A DNA stretch of 64,000 bases from JBCDJG01 sp038748065. Its GTDB lineage: Bacteria; Pseudomonadota; Gammaproteobacteria; Pseudomonadales; Halieaceae. The stretch is taken from the NCBI GenBank assembly GCA_038748065.1, contig JBCDJG010000018.1:1-64000 (forward strand), read 5' to 3'. Shown here piece after piece: positions 7,411-15,994 of this stretch. Position 1 is the first letter of the stretch, and each line of letters opens with the position of its first letter. A program made the translations under genes and the position numbers. The notes below the pieces were generated by a model. That model was not told the DNA's origin, did no database searches, and saw only the letters and a program-made list of their open reading frames with translations.

Positions 7411-10400
7411 TTACTGGCTGGAAGCACCTGGTATAACGGAGGATTGGCCTGTCCTGGCCAGACGGAATACCAGGCCTAGTAGTGCCGGAAGCACCGTCAG
7501 GGTAACAAGGCTCGAGAACAACAGGCCAAACAGTACGATCGCCCCAAGGCCGCGATAGAGTTCGGAGCCTTCACCGGGCAACAGCACGAGTGGTGACAGA
7601 CCAAACACCGTGGTAATGGTGGACATCATAACGGGCCTGAGGCGCACGGCCACCGCTTCCTTGATTGCAGCCGCCGTGTCCATGCCGCGTTCTTTCAGGT
7701 TGCTGACCGAGCGTTCAACAATCAGGATCGGGTTGTTCACAACGGTGCCTATCAGGATGAGGAAGCCGAGCATGGTGATGACATCAAAGGGTTGGTAGAA
7801 GGGCTGCAGTCCGAGCAGATCCAGCCGGTTGCCCACAAGGTTGAACAACCACAGCCCGACAATGCCGCCGCTGATACCAATGGGCACTGTTGTCATGATT
7901 AACAGCGGGTAGCCCCAGTGTGAGAATACGGCGACCAGCAGCAGGTAGGCGATCAGTATAGCCAGCAGGAAATTGCCGGCCATGGCGGATCGCGTTTCCT
8001 CCAATCGGCTGGTAGCGCCTGTCAGGCTGATACCGATATCGGCGGGCACAAGGTTGCTTGTGCGAGCCGGTGCTAACAGTTCACTTTCGACGGTTGCAAC
8101 GGCGGTTTCCAGAGGAATCTCCCGTGGCGGGATGATCTGAAGCGTCACCGTACGCATGCCATCGATCCGCGTGATGCTCGATGTGCCTACGGTTTCTTCG
8201 ACGCGCGCAAGGGTGGACACGGGCACTTGCAGGCCGTCGCGGTTAGCCAGCATCACGTTTTCCAGGTCGTCCGGCTGATTAACCGTGCCTCGAGAGGCAA
8301 AGAGGTACATATCAATTTTCTCGTCATCGAGAAAGAACTCATCCACGAAGGCGCCATCGGAGTAGGCCCAGATGCTGTAGCCCAGTTCGGTTTGGCTGAT
8401 GCCCAACTCCGCCGCTCGTTCCCAATCTGGTACCAGGTGCGCTATGGGCTGAGACATATTGAGTTCGGTGGGCGATGGGCTGGCATTTAGCTGGGCGCCT
8501 TCGAACAGCTGGCCTGCCTCCTGAAAAAGCGCGAGGGCCGCCCCGTACAGTCGCTCCAGGTTGCGGCCGGTGAGTTCAATATTGATGCTGCGAGTGCCGC
8601 CGCGGTTGTCGGAGAAGATTGAGCCTCTTACCACAAAGGATCGCATCCCCGGTACAGTATTGAAGCGATCGTTGGTGGCTGCAATGAGCCCGGGCGTTTG
8701 GCGACCGTTTTCTGGCTCGATGACCATAAACAGAGAGCCGGGATCGATAAAACTAATGACCGACACGAGGGGCGGCATTGGTGGCGCCCCATCGGGTGCC
8801 GACCAGGTGCCTGCGCCCACTTGCTCGACGAGCTCTGGCTCTACCACGTCCATGATATCCAGCATGGTTTGCAGGTTGTAGCCTGGCGGTGACACGACGA
8901 AGGCAAAGACTTTGGACTCTTCTCCCTCGGGCAGATACTCCGCCGCAGGGACCATGAACACCAGCACGCTGACGGTGGCGAGCAGCGTGACCAGTAGGGC
9001 GCTGGCCTGGCGCTTTGTGTTGGCCAGGAGAGCGGCCGACAAAGCCAGAATACGACGTGCCATCGCTTTGCCCGTGCGCATGGCAAGGTCCAGGATGCGG
9101 CCTAATAGCGGAACATCAGTGCCCTGGCCCGTGCCGAGGAATCGGCTGCAGGCTGCGGGGATGAGTGTGATCGCGACAAGCATGGACATGAAGATCGACG
9201 CGGAGATCGCTACCGCGATGTCTGAATAGAGTTGGCCAGCCTCCAGCTTGAGAAACACCACGGGCAGGAAAACCATCACGGTGGTGAGTGTTGAGGCCAG
9301 GATGGCGGGCCAGACTTCCCTGATGCCGTCCAGGGCAGCATCGAAGCGACCCTTGCCCATCCCGATGTGCCGATTGATGTTCTCCAGAGCGACAATGGAG
9401 TTGTCGAGGGTCATGCCGATGGCAAAGGCAATGCCCGCGAGGGAAATCACATTGATACTGCGGCCTGACAGCGACAGCCCGAGGAATGCCGCCAGAATGC
9501 AGACCGGAATGCCGATAGCGCCGATCAGTGTCGCGGATAGGGACCGCAGGAACAGGAGCATCACAGCGACGGCCAATACCGCCCCAATAAGCAAGTTTTG
9601 CGTCACCGTGGCAGCGGACTGCTCGACGTAGCGGGCATCTTCCGCGGCGAGGTTCATGTAAAGCCCGCGCTCGGCTAGCACGGTTTTGTTGAGTTCATTA
9701 ACGGTGGCAATGACCCGGTTCTTGATGGTGACGACATTGGCGCCGGGTTCACGGCTTACGCGCATCGACAGCGCTGGCCGGCCCCGGTCGCGAGCGACCG
9801 AGCGTCGTTCTTCGCTCGACATGGCCGCCTCTCCAACATCTTGCAGGCGCACGAAAGCCCCGTCGCGCTCCGCGATGATCAGATCATTCAGCTCAGCGAC
9901 TGACTGAAAGCGCCCAAGAGTGCGCAGCAGGTAGCGCCGCTTGCCGAATTCCATGTCGCCCGCTGATACGTCTCGATTGCGGGCCCGAATGGCGTTGCGC
10001 ACATCCTGCACGGAGAGCTGTCTGGCTGAGAGTTCTGTTGGGTCAAGGTAGACGTGAACCTGTCGTCGCACGCCGCCCGACAGCCCGATAGACGAGACGC
10101 CCTGGACGCGCTCCAGTCTGGGCTTGATGTTGTCATCAACCCAGTCCATCTCGAAGGCAATATCGATGTCGTTTCCGGGCAAGGCACTAATATAAAAGTA
10201 CATGAAGGCGTTGGCAGAAAAAGAATCTGCCGTAACGCGCGGCTCGTCCACATTCTCGGGGTAGTCCGGCACCTGGGACAGGGCGTTGTTAACCAGGATC
10301 AGTGCTTCGTTGATATCCATGCCGAAGGGAAACTCCAGCTCGATACTGGCGGCGCCGAATTCTGCGCTTGAATACATGCGCTCAAGGCCGGTGATGTTGC

Positions 10401-10608
10401 GCAGGAACTCTTCCTGCTCAACCAGTATCTCCTTCTCGATGTCCTGCGGCGTGGCGCCAGGCCAGACGGTCTCGACGGACACAATGCGCGGGTCGAGATC
10501 GGGAATCATCTGGACAGGCACGCGAAAGACTGAAGCGAGGCCGAAGAGACAGATAATCAACGTTGCCACCAAAAGCACGATTGGTTTGTCTAGGGCAAAA
10601 CGAAACAC
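7411..10608 (-). CDS. RND efflux transporter, permease subunit
   Basis: 1065-residue inner-membrane pump of the AcrB superfamily. TM1 lies at the N-terminus; the first periplasmic loop contains PGATPQDIEKEI and the RVQGVSSIGLSGG motif. TM helices resume near 340, and the TM4 motif is GMTLDNSIVALENI, with Asp-Asn in place of the Asp-Asp proton relay of AcrB. Asp-Asn is found in several related subfamilies, so it need not mean loss of function. The second half repeats the plan. The start is GTG 10608, 5 bases after the adaptor stop. No TolC-like gene is adjacent. Substrate unknown. Confidence 0.92.
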   Translation of the reverse strand: MFRFALDKPIVLLVATLIICLFGLASVFRVPVQMIPDLDPRIVSVETVWPGATPQDIEKEILVEQEEFLRNITGLERMYSSAEFGAASIELEFPFGMDINEALILVNNALSQVPDYPENVDEPRVTADSFSANAFMYFYISALPGNDIDIAFEMDWVDDNIKPRLERVQGVSSIGLSGGVRRQVHVYLDPTELSARQLSVQDVRNAIRARNRDVSAGDMEFGKRRYLLRTLGRFQSVAELNDLIIAERDGAFVRLQDVGEAAMSSEERRSVARDRGRPALSMRVSREPGANVVTIKNRVIATVNELNKTVLAERGLYMNLAAEDARYVEQSAATVTQNLLIGAVLAVAVMLLFLRSLSATLIGAIGIPVCILAAFLGLSLSGRSINVISLAGIAFAIGMTLDNSIVALENINRHIGMGKGRFDAALDGIREVWPAILASTLTTVMVFLPVVFLKLEAGQLYSDIAVAISASIFMSMLVAITLIPAACSRFLGTGQGTDVPLLGRILDLAMRTGKAMARRILALSAALLANTKRQASALLVTLLATVSVLVFMVPAAEYLPEGEESKVFAFVVSPPGYNLQTMLDIMDVVEPELVEQVGAGTWSAPDGAPPMPPLVSVISFIDPGSLFMVIEPENGRQTPGLIAATNDRFNTVPGMRSFVVRGSIFSDNRGGTRSINIELTGRNLERLYGAALALFQEAGQLFEGAQLNASPSPTELNMSQPIAHLVPDWERAAELGISQTELGYSIWAYSDGAFVDEFFLDDEKIDMYLFASRGTVNQPDDLENVMLANRDGLQVPVSTLARVEETVGTSSITRIDGMRTVTLQIIPPREIPLETAVATVESELLAPARTSNLVPADIGISLTGATSRLEETRSAMAGNFLLAILIAYLLLVAVFSHWGYPLLIMTTVPIGISGGIVGLWLFNLVGNRLDLLGLQPFYQPFDVITMLGFLILIGTVVNNPILIVERSVSNLKERGMDTAAAIKEAVAVRLRPVMMSTITTVFGLSPLVLLPGEGSELYRGLGAIVLFGLLFSSLVTLTVLPALLGLVFRLARTGQSSVIPGASSQ

Positions 10609-10613
10609 CAGGA

Positions 10614-11753
10614 CTACTCGATGGCAATGGCCTGGCCAGCCACCAGGCTCTCGTTGCCAAGAGTTACGACGCGATCACCGGGGCCGAGCTCATCGGTGAT
10701 GACCTCGACTCGGCTGCCAACTTCGCGGCCAATCTGGATCGAGACTGGCTCGACGGCGGTGGCGCCATTCGCTTCACGCACACGCCAAACCAGGCTGCTG
10801 CCATCGGACCTGCGCACGATGGCATCTGCTGGCACCTGGAGCGCATCGGCCTCATCGCCCCCAGCGAGCGGCAGTTCGGCGCGAATAGACATGCCGGGAA
10901 GCAATGCCCAGTCCGGATTGGCGACTACGGCGCGGACCAGGAAGGTCCGTGTTGCTGGGTCACTGACCGGCACGGTGCGCTCTATTTTCGCGCTGCGAGG
11001 CTCACTGCCAAGCGAGCTAAGTCCAAAGCTGAGCTCGCTGCCGCTACGCAGGCGGCCCGCGTAACGCTGTGGTACGCGGATATCGATGTACAGCGGGTCC
11101 ATCTGAGCGAGGGCCAGCACGGGCGTATCTTCGCGTACCCACTCCCCGACTTCCGTCATCTTCTCGGCGATCACGCCCGCGTAGGGTGCTCGCAGAGTGT
11201 GACGCTGTAGCTGCTCCTTGCGTGTGTCGCGCTCAGAGCGCAGCTGTTCAACGACCGCGCCCTCCGCGCTTGCCAGTGCAGCGCGCGAGTCGAATTCTGT
11301 TTGCGAGATATTGTTGCTGCGGGTCAGCTCCCTGGCCTCTTCAACCAGCCGCTCTGCGTCGGCCTGCAGAATTTCTGCTCGTCGCAGTGCGCTTTCAATG
11401 CGTGCCAGTTCGAGCTGAGCCAGTTTTTCATCAAGCTGTAATAGCGGCTCACCCGCGTCTACCTGACTGCCGACATCTACAGACATTGAATCGACAGAAC
11501 CGCTAAGTCGAGTCGTCAAGTTGGCGTAGCGTGGAGCGGTGAGAGTGCCTGACAGCGGCAGCCGTTCTATCAAGGGCGCTCGCTCCACGGCGGCAACCAG
11601 CACCTTCTGGGGCGCGCGCTGGCCTTCCGAAGGCGCGGAGATCGACGCAATGCATGCAGCCAGGCAGAGGCTGACTAGGCTTGAGGGCCTTAGGCTTGAG
11701 GGTCTATTGCAGGAAAACACGTGGGAAAGGTCTGGCACCGTCTGTCGATACAC
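10614..11753 (-). CDS. RND efflux periplasmic adaptor (membrane fusion) subunit
   Basis: 379-residue HlyD/AcrA-type adaptor. After a signal-like N-terminus (SLVSLCLAACIASISA) it shows the first barrel-sandwich half (RLSGSVDSMSVDVGSQVDAGEPL), an alpha-hairpin with coiled coil at about 110-170, the second lipoyl half (RAPYAGVIAEKMTEVGEWV) and a beta-barrel domain. It links the inner-membrane pump to an outer-membrane channel. The start is uncertain: GTG at 11753, 11738 or 11720, none with a clear ribosome-binding site. An exact-phase 15-bp duplication encodes Arg-Pro-Ser-Ser-Leu twice just before the hydrophobic core. The pump gene follows after 5 bases. Confidence 0.88.
   Translation of the reverse strand: MYRQTVPDLSHVFSCNRPSSLRPSSLVSLCLAACIASISAPSEGQRAPQKVLVAAVERAPLIERLPLSGTLTAPRYANLTTRLSGSVDSMSVDVGSQVDAGEPLLQLDEKLAQLELARIESALRRAEILQADAERLVEEARELTRSNNISQTEFDSRAALASAEGAVVEQLRSERDTRKEQLQRHTLRAPYAGVIAEKMTEVGEWVREDTPVLALAQMDPLYIDIRVPQRYAGRLRSGSELSFGLSSLGSEPRSAKIERTVPVSDPATRTFLVRAVVANPDWALLPGMSIRAELPLAGGDEADALQVPADAIVRRSDGSSLVWRVREANGATAVEPVSIQIGREVGSRVEVITDELGPGDRVVTLGNESLVAGQAIAIE
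11676..11705 (-). repeat. 15-bp tandem duplication in adaptor signal region
   Basis: Two 15-base copies (TAGGCTTGAGGGCCT and TAGGCTTGAGGGTCT), 14 of 15 identical, lie side by side. Read on the minus strand they give RPSSL-RPSSL immediately before the hydrophobic signal core of the RND adaptor. This is a simple in-frame duplication; its main effect is to lengthen the basic n-region. Confidence 0.75.
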
Positions 11754-11867
11754 CCAGTATGGCAGCTTCTTTTGCTTGCTGCTCGCTGTCTGCGGCGCGA
11801 ATTGTGCAGTGTCAACTATACTTGCTTGGCGGCAGGGTAAGTCAGCTAACTCACGGGAGAGAATGCG

Positions 11868-12284
11868 ATGGAACTGGTTGAGATAGGCGCACAGTTATTG
11901 AGCGAAAAACTGGGTCTTGATGTCGATGCGAGTACGGTCAGCAACGCGCTGAGCAGCCTGCTGGGCGATGGTCAGGGCAACATTGACTTTGCCGGCCTGG
12001 CGGCGAAGATGACCGCGAGCGGCGGCCTCGGCAGCGTGCTGAATTCCTGGCTGGGCGATGGGGCTAATTCGCCCATTGATGCAAGCTCAATCACCGACCT
12101 GCTCGGCGGTGGAGCACTCAGCGAGTTCGCGGGTGCGATCGGCACGGATGCCGACAGCGCCGCAGGTGGACTGGCCGATGTCTTGCCACAGCTGATGGAT
12201 AAGGCCAGCAGCGGGGGCGAGTTGCTGGAGTCGGTAGGCGGCGTTGGTGGTTTACTGGGCGCAGCCAAGTCTTTCCTGAGTTGA
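11868..12284 (+). CDS. YidB/DUF937 family protein
   Basis: 138-residue acidic, Gly/Ser/Ala-rich protein with amphipathic helices, matching the YidB/DUF937 pattern: a start like MELVEIGAQLL, repeated LLGDGQG/WLGDGANSPID turns, and a GGLADVLPQLMDKAS segment. The biochemical role of this family is not established. A GGGAGA element lies just before the ATG, and a TATACT box at 11817-11822 could serve as a -10. The SDR gene begins at the stop codon of this gene, so the two are probably co-transcribed. Confidence 0.7.
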   Translation: MELVEIGAQLLSEKLGLDVDASTVSNALSSLLGDGQGNIDFAGLAAKMTASGGLGSVLNSWLGDGANSPIDASSITDLLGGGALSEFAGAIGTDADSAAGGLADVLPQLMDKASSGGELLESVGGVGGLLGAAKSFLS

Positions 12285-12298
12285 GAGAAGCCCCGGAT

Positions 12299-13006
12299 AT
12301 GACGGCCGATGCACCCCTGTGCCTGATCTTCGGCGCAGGTCCAGGGAACGGTCAGGCACTGTGTGATCGCTTTCGGCAGGCGGGTTTTCGTGTTGCTTTG
12401 CTGGCTCGTGATATGGAGCGCCTCAAGGCCATGGCCGGCGGCGATACGGCGATTCACCCGGTCTCCTGCGATGTCTCCGAGAGCGCGGCCATCGAGGCCG
12501 CGTGTAACGATATCCTGGCAAAGCACGGAGCGCCCAAGGTGGTGATCGACAACGCCGGCTCCGGCATGTTCGGCACGCCGCTGGATACCGCCCTGGCAGA
12601 CTTTGAGAGCGCGTGGCGCATCAATGCGCTTGGCCTGCTGCAAACGGCCCAGAGTCTGGCGCCCGCCATGATTGAGAACGGCGGTGGGGCGCTGTTGATC
12701 ACGGGCGCAACTGCCTCATTGCGAGGCGGCGCTGGCTTTGCAGCCTTCGCCTCAGCCAAGGCCGCGCAGCGTAACCTGGCGCAGTCACTGGCGCGCTCAC
12801 TTGGGCCGGAGGGCTTGCATGTGGCACTGTTCATCATCGACGGCGTTATCGATATTCCCCGCGCGAGGGAGTTGTTCGGCGACAAGCCAGATGACTTTTA
12901 CATGCAGGCGACCGACATCGCCGAGACTTTTTTCCATGTGGCGCATCAGCCGCCCTCGGCGTGGACCTTTGAGGTCGATCTGCGGCGCAGCGGAGAATCC
13001 TGGTAA
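12299..13006 (+). CDS. SDR-family oxidoreductase lacking the catalytic Tyr
   Basis: 235 residues from ATG 12299, which follows GAGAGAAG at good spacing; a TTG 18 bases upstream, overlapping the previous gene, is less likely. The Rossmann start LIFGAGPGNGQAL carries the nucleotide-binding glycines, and DNAGSG is the conserved Asn-Ala-Gly loop. In the active-site segment the usual YxxxK is FASAK: the Lys is present but the Tyr is Phe. I recall similar FxxxK members in a related SDR group, so this may be a subfamily trait; activity is uncertain. The small membrane protein gene follows after 3 bases. Confidence 0.75.
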   Translation: MTADAPLCLIFGAGPGNGQALCDRFRQAGFRVALLARDMERLKAMAGGDTAIHPVSCDVSESAAIEAACNDILAKHGAPKVVIDNAGSGMFGTPLDTALADFESAWRINALGLLQTAQSLAPAMIENGGGALLITGATASLRGGAGFAAFASAKAAQRNLAQSLARSLGPEGLHVALFIIDGVIDIPRARELFGDKPDDFYMQATDIAETFFHVAHQPPSAWTFEVDLRRSGESW

Positions 13007-13009
13007 GTA

Positions 13010-13336
13010 ATGGCACGCGACGACTACTTTGAGTGGGGGCCGCTTGCCAAAGGCTGCTATATCGCGATGGCGTCGGTTACCGTGCTTGTCGCTTTTGCCT
13101 TCCCTCATCACCTGTACTGGTATCTGCCGCTGGTCATTTTTTTGGGTGTCGGTCTGAAGACCGTTTTGGTGCGAACCGGGCTGGCCAAGCATCTCAGTTT
13201 TTGGCTGGAGCAAACAGAAGAAGCTCGCTGGAGCAAAATCACGCGGCGGCGGCGCCTGGAGATTGAGCGGCAGGAGCGTGATAAGCGCTACCGTCATCGT
13301 CATAAACAGGACCCAAGACTGCCAAAGAACTGGTAG
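13010..13336 (+). CDS. Small membrane protein of unknown function
   Basis: 108 residues. Two adjacent hydrophobic helices at about 18-32 and 36-50 form a hairpin; the C-terminal half is strongly basic (Lys/Arg/His-rich, from about 75 to the end) and probably cytoplasmic. Not recognised as a named family. It starts three bases after the SDR stop and so belongs to the YidB-SDR transcription unit. Confidence 0.6.
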   Translation: MARDDYFEWGPLAKGCYIAMASVTVLVAFAFPHHLYWYLPLVIFLGVGLKTVLVRTGLAKHLSFWLEQTEEARWSKITRRRRLEIERQERDKRYRHRHKQDPRLPKNW

Positions 13337-13381
13337 GGTACTCTGTGAAACGATGCAGGAAACACAGGGTGGGAAGTTGAC

Positions 13382-14011
13382 TTGAGCCAGAAGGACGCAA
13401 CCCAGCGGCGGCGTTACAGCCCGGAAGTCAGGCGCTCCATGATTCTCGACGAAGCCGCCGAGATCATCTCGCGTGAGGGCGTTGCAAATCTCTCACTCGA
13501 AGGCATTGGCCAGCGCGCCGGTGTCAGCAAATCACTGGTTTACAACTACTTCGGCAGTCTGCTGGACCTGATGAAGGAGCTTCTTGATCGCGAGCTCAAG
13601 ACGCAGAGACAGGAGCAATATGTAGCCGCTCAGGAAGCTGAAACCTTCGAGGGGCTGATTCGGAATATCACGCACGCTTACCTTACCTATATCGCCGAGC
13701 GAGGGTTGATTATTGAACGGCTGCAGGCCGAGCCCAGCATCTCCGGCATCCATGACCCCACGTACTATGGGCGAAGCGCCTCTGTTGATTACCTGGTGCC
13801 CATTGTCGCCGGACACTTCAACCTGCCGGACGAACTTGCCCGTGCCGCCATCGACATCTCCTTTGGACTGCCCAGCGCAGCGGGCCACTATCTGTTGCGC
13901 AGTGACATGCCCTTGGAGGAGGTGGAAGAGATTACCGTCAGCATGATCCTGGGCAGCTTCACGCAGTTTCACACCGACTACAAGGCGCGCCGCCAGCCCC
14001 TGAAGCGATAG
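13382..14011 (+). CDS. TetR-family transcriptional regulator
   Basis: 209 residues from TTG 13382, preceded by a GGGTGGGAAG purine run. The N-terminal HTH domain (about 15-62) shows ILDEAAEIISREG, then LEGIGQRAGVSKSLVYNYFGS with the recognition helix and the conserved YNYF. The C-terminal ligand domain is divergent. The gene lies directly upstream of, and in the same direction as, the VOC-SDR-PQQ dehydrogenase-TonB locus. A perfect palindrome over the promoter of that locus is the obvious candidate operator, making this its likely repressor. Confidence 0.85.
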   Translation: MSQKDATQRRRYSPEVRRSMILDEAAEIISREGVANLSLEGIGQRAGVSKSLVYNYFGSLLDLMKELLDRELKTQRQEQYVAAQEAETFEGLIRNITHAYLTYIAERGLIIERLQAEPSISGIHDPTYYGRSASVDYLVPIVAGHFNLPDELARAAIDISFGLPSAAGHYLLRSDMPLEEVEEITVSMILGSFTQFHTDYKARRQPLKR

Positions 14012-14099
14012 GGGCCAGCATTCACGTAAATGGAGTAAAGGAACACTTAAGGGTGTGCTGAGCCCTATTTTTCAACACCAGTCGGCATAAATACTATTC

Positions 14100-14131
14100 A
14101 ATTGGACATATAGTCCAATTAAAGCTAAGAT
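14100..14131 (+). promoter_or_regulatory. Palindromic operator over a predicted promoter
   Basis: AATTGGAC (14100-14107), five-base centre ATATA, GTCCAATT (14113-14120): a perfect 8-base inverted repeat, the size usual for TetR-family operators. The left arm contains TTGGAC, a fair -35 box, and TAAGAT at 14126-14131 lies 18 bases further as a -10 box, so a bound dimer would cover the promoter. It sits 61 bases before the start of the VOC lipoprotein and 88 bases after the TetR gene. Assignment to that TetR is an inference. Confidence 0.6.
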
Positions 14132-14191
14132 GACTGGCAGATACGTTGATAAAACGTTTTGTCCGGCGCGATAACAAGAAGGAAGCCCGTT

Positions 14192-15211
14192 TTGCATCGC
14201 ATAACCAGCCTTGTCTTAGTGAGCCTCTTAATCTCTGCCTGCGGGGGCGACTCCGCCGGGCCCGCCGCGGGTATTCAGGGTGTCAACTTCGTCGGGATAA
14301 CGGTCGCTGATCTCGAGCAGGGCACCGCGTTTTACACGCCGGCGATGGCATTGGACGTCGTGGGAGAGTGGGAGCCGGGCACGCTGGCCCCGATTACAGA
14401 GCTGGCGGATGGAGCGCCGCTGCGAGCGCGGATGCTGCGCTCCGCCAACGCCCAGATACTGTTGATGCAGTTCGAAGATATCGACCCTCTCGCCCCCGTT
14501 CCCGTCAATGGGCCGGGCATTGCTCACGTCTGTTATCAGGCGATCAAGGACACACGTGCCTACGAGACCTTTCTGGAGCAGGGCGCTCGACCGCTTGGCA
14601 GTGAAGCCATGGTGCAGCTGAGCGAGCGAAACCCGGTGGAGTATGCTTATGCGCTCGATCTCGACGGCATTATGTTTGAGGTTGAGCATGTCGACGTCAG
14701 CCAACTCGATCTTGATAAGCCGCCGGCCAATGAATACCGCATCCGGCAGGTAGCACTGGCGACGCCTAACCTTGCAGAGCAAATTCGGTTTTACGGTGCG
14801 CTGCTTGGTGAGAGCGAGGTGCGGCGCATGGGACGCTGGTTGAAGCTCTCGGGTGACAAAATCGACGCGGTCTCTGGCCTGCCCGGTAGCCAGCTGGAGA
14901 TGGCCTGGTACCAGACACGAAACCTGGAACTGGAGTTTATTCAGTTCCACAGCCATCCCGCCAAAACGCCCTCGGCGCCGCGTCCGGTAAACGCGCGCGG
15001 TTACAGCATGATCGTCTTCGACGTGGCAGACCTGGACTCTGCCAGGGCGTCTCTACTTGCTGCTGGCGGCACCGTAGCCAGCGATGTTGCCCCGATGAAC
15101 GGCGGCGAAATTTTCTTCGGGCGTGACCCGGACGGCAACTTGCTCGGCTTTCAAGCGGCACCCTCAGACGCGGTCGTGTCTTCACAGAACTTTGATGGAA
15201 ATGGACTCTGA
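14192..15211 (+). CDS. Lipoprotein with two VOC (glyoxalase-like) domains
   Basis: 339 residues from TTG 14192, chosen because AAGGAAG ends 6 bases before it; a TTG at 14159 has no ribosome-binding site. Residues 1-17 form a signal peptide ending in a lipobox (LLISAC), predicting an exported lipid-anchored protein. Two VOC domains follow: one from about 28 (GVNFVGITVADLEQGTAFY) and one from about 181 (RQVALATPNLAEQIRFY), ending in GRDPDGNLLGF. VOC proteins include metal-dependent lyases, isomerases and dioxygenases, usually cytoplasmic, so export is unusual. Its stop lies one base before the SDR start. Confidence 0.75.
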   Translation: MHRITSLVLVSLLISACGGDSAGPAAGIQGVNFVGITVADLEQGTAFYTPAMALDVVGEWEPGTLAPITELADGAPLRARMLRSANAQILLMQFEDIDPLAPVPVNGPGIAHVCYQAIKDTRAYETFLEQGARPLGSEAMVQLSERNPVEYAYALDLDGIMFEVEHVDVSQLDLDKPPANEYRIRQVALATPNLAEQIRFYGALLGESEVRRMGRWLKLSGDKIDAVSGLPGSQLEMAWYQTRNLELEFIQFHSHPAKTPSAPRPVNARGYSMIVFDVADLDSARASLLAAGGTVASDVAPMNGGEIFFGRDPDGNLLGFQAAPSDAVVSSQNFDGNGL

Positions 15212-15212
15212 T

Positions 15213-15971
15213 ATGTTTGATTTGAACGGTACGGTGAGTGTGGTAACCGGCGGCAATGGAGGCGTCGGCCTGGCCTACTGCCGCGGCCTCATCAAGGCGG
15301 GTAGCAAGGTGGCGATCTGGGGTCGCAGCGAGGAAAAGAACGCCAGGGCCGTGCAGGAACTCCAGGAGCTGGGCGGTGAGGCCGAGGCCTTTGTCTGCGA
15401 CGTCATTGACGAGGCGCAGGTCGCAGCCGCCTTTGCCGCAACGCTGGAATGCTTTGGCCAGGTGGATAACTGCTTCGCCAATGCTGGCGGCGGTGGATTC
15501 CGTGGCTTCAGTCATGAAACCAGCCGGGAAACCTGGCTGGATACGATCGATCTGAACCTGATGAGCGTGGTATCTACCTGGCGGCCTGTTACCGAACACC
15601 TGCTCGCCCGTAAGGCGCCAGGTAGGCTGATCGTCACCTCCTCCGCCGCGGCACTGCTGGGCTTTGCCGGAGCAGCGGGCTATTCCACGACCAAGCAGGC
15701 CGTGCGCGGCCTTGTGCAGGCGCTCGCGCTGGAGCTTGGCTGGGCGGGTATTCGCGTAAACGCCATATTGCCCGGCTTCATCGAAACTGACATGTCATTG
15801 AATACCCCCAAGGAATTCCAGGACGCCGCGCGCCGCCGTTCCGCGATCGGCCGCATTGGCGAACTGGAGGACATGGAGGGGGTAGCGGTATTCCTCGCCT
15901 CCAGGGAGAGCGACTTCATGACCGGACAAAGCCTGCTGCTGGATGGCGGCCACACGCTGCACCCGATGTAG
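15213..15971 (+). CDS. SDR-family oxidoreductase
   Basis: 252 residues from ATG 15213 (M-FDLNGTVSVVTGGNGGVG), a typical classical SDR opening; ATGs at 15195 and 15201 overlap the VOC gene and are less likely. It shows the glycine-rich cofactor loop, the NAGGGG loop, catalytic Ser in TSSAA, and YSTTK with the catalytic Tyr and Lys. The C-terminal SxLLLDGGHTL is usual. Likely an NAD(P)-dependent alcohol/ketone dehydrogenase acting on the compound handled by this locus. The PQQ dehydrogenase gene starts 23 bases downstream. Confidence 0.85.
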   Translation: MFDLNGTVSVVTGGNGGVGLAYCRGLIKAGSKVAIWGRSEEKNARAVQELQELGGEAEAFVCDVIDEAQVAAAFAATLECFGQVDNCFANAGGGGFRGFSHETSRETWLDTIDLNLMSVVSTWRPVTEHLLARKAPGRLIVTSSAAALLGFAGAAGYSTTKQAVRGLVQALALELGWAGIRVNAILPGFIETDMSLNTPKEFQDAARRRSAIGRIGELEDMEGVAVFLASRESDFMTGQSLLLDGGHTLHPM

Positions 15972-15994
15972 CTGACTTAAGGGAACGGGGAGCA

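Noticed and set aside
10563..11210. 215-codon plus-strand open frame antisense to the RND adaptor and permease junction
   Set aside because: It mirrors the codon positions of the real minus-strand genes, has no family features and no ribosome-binding site.
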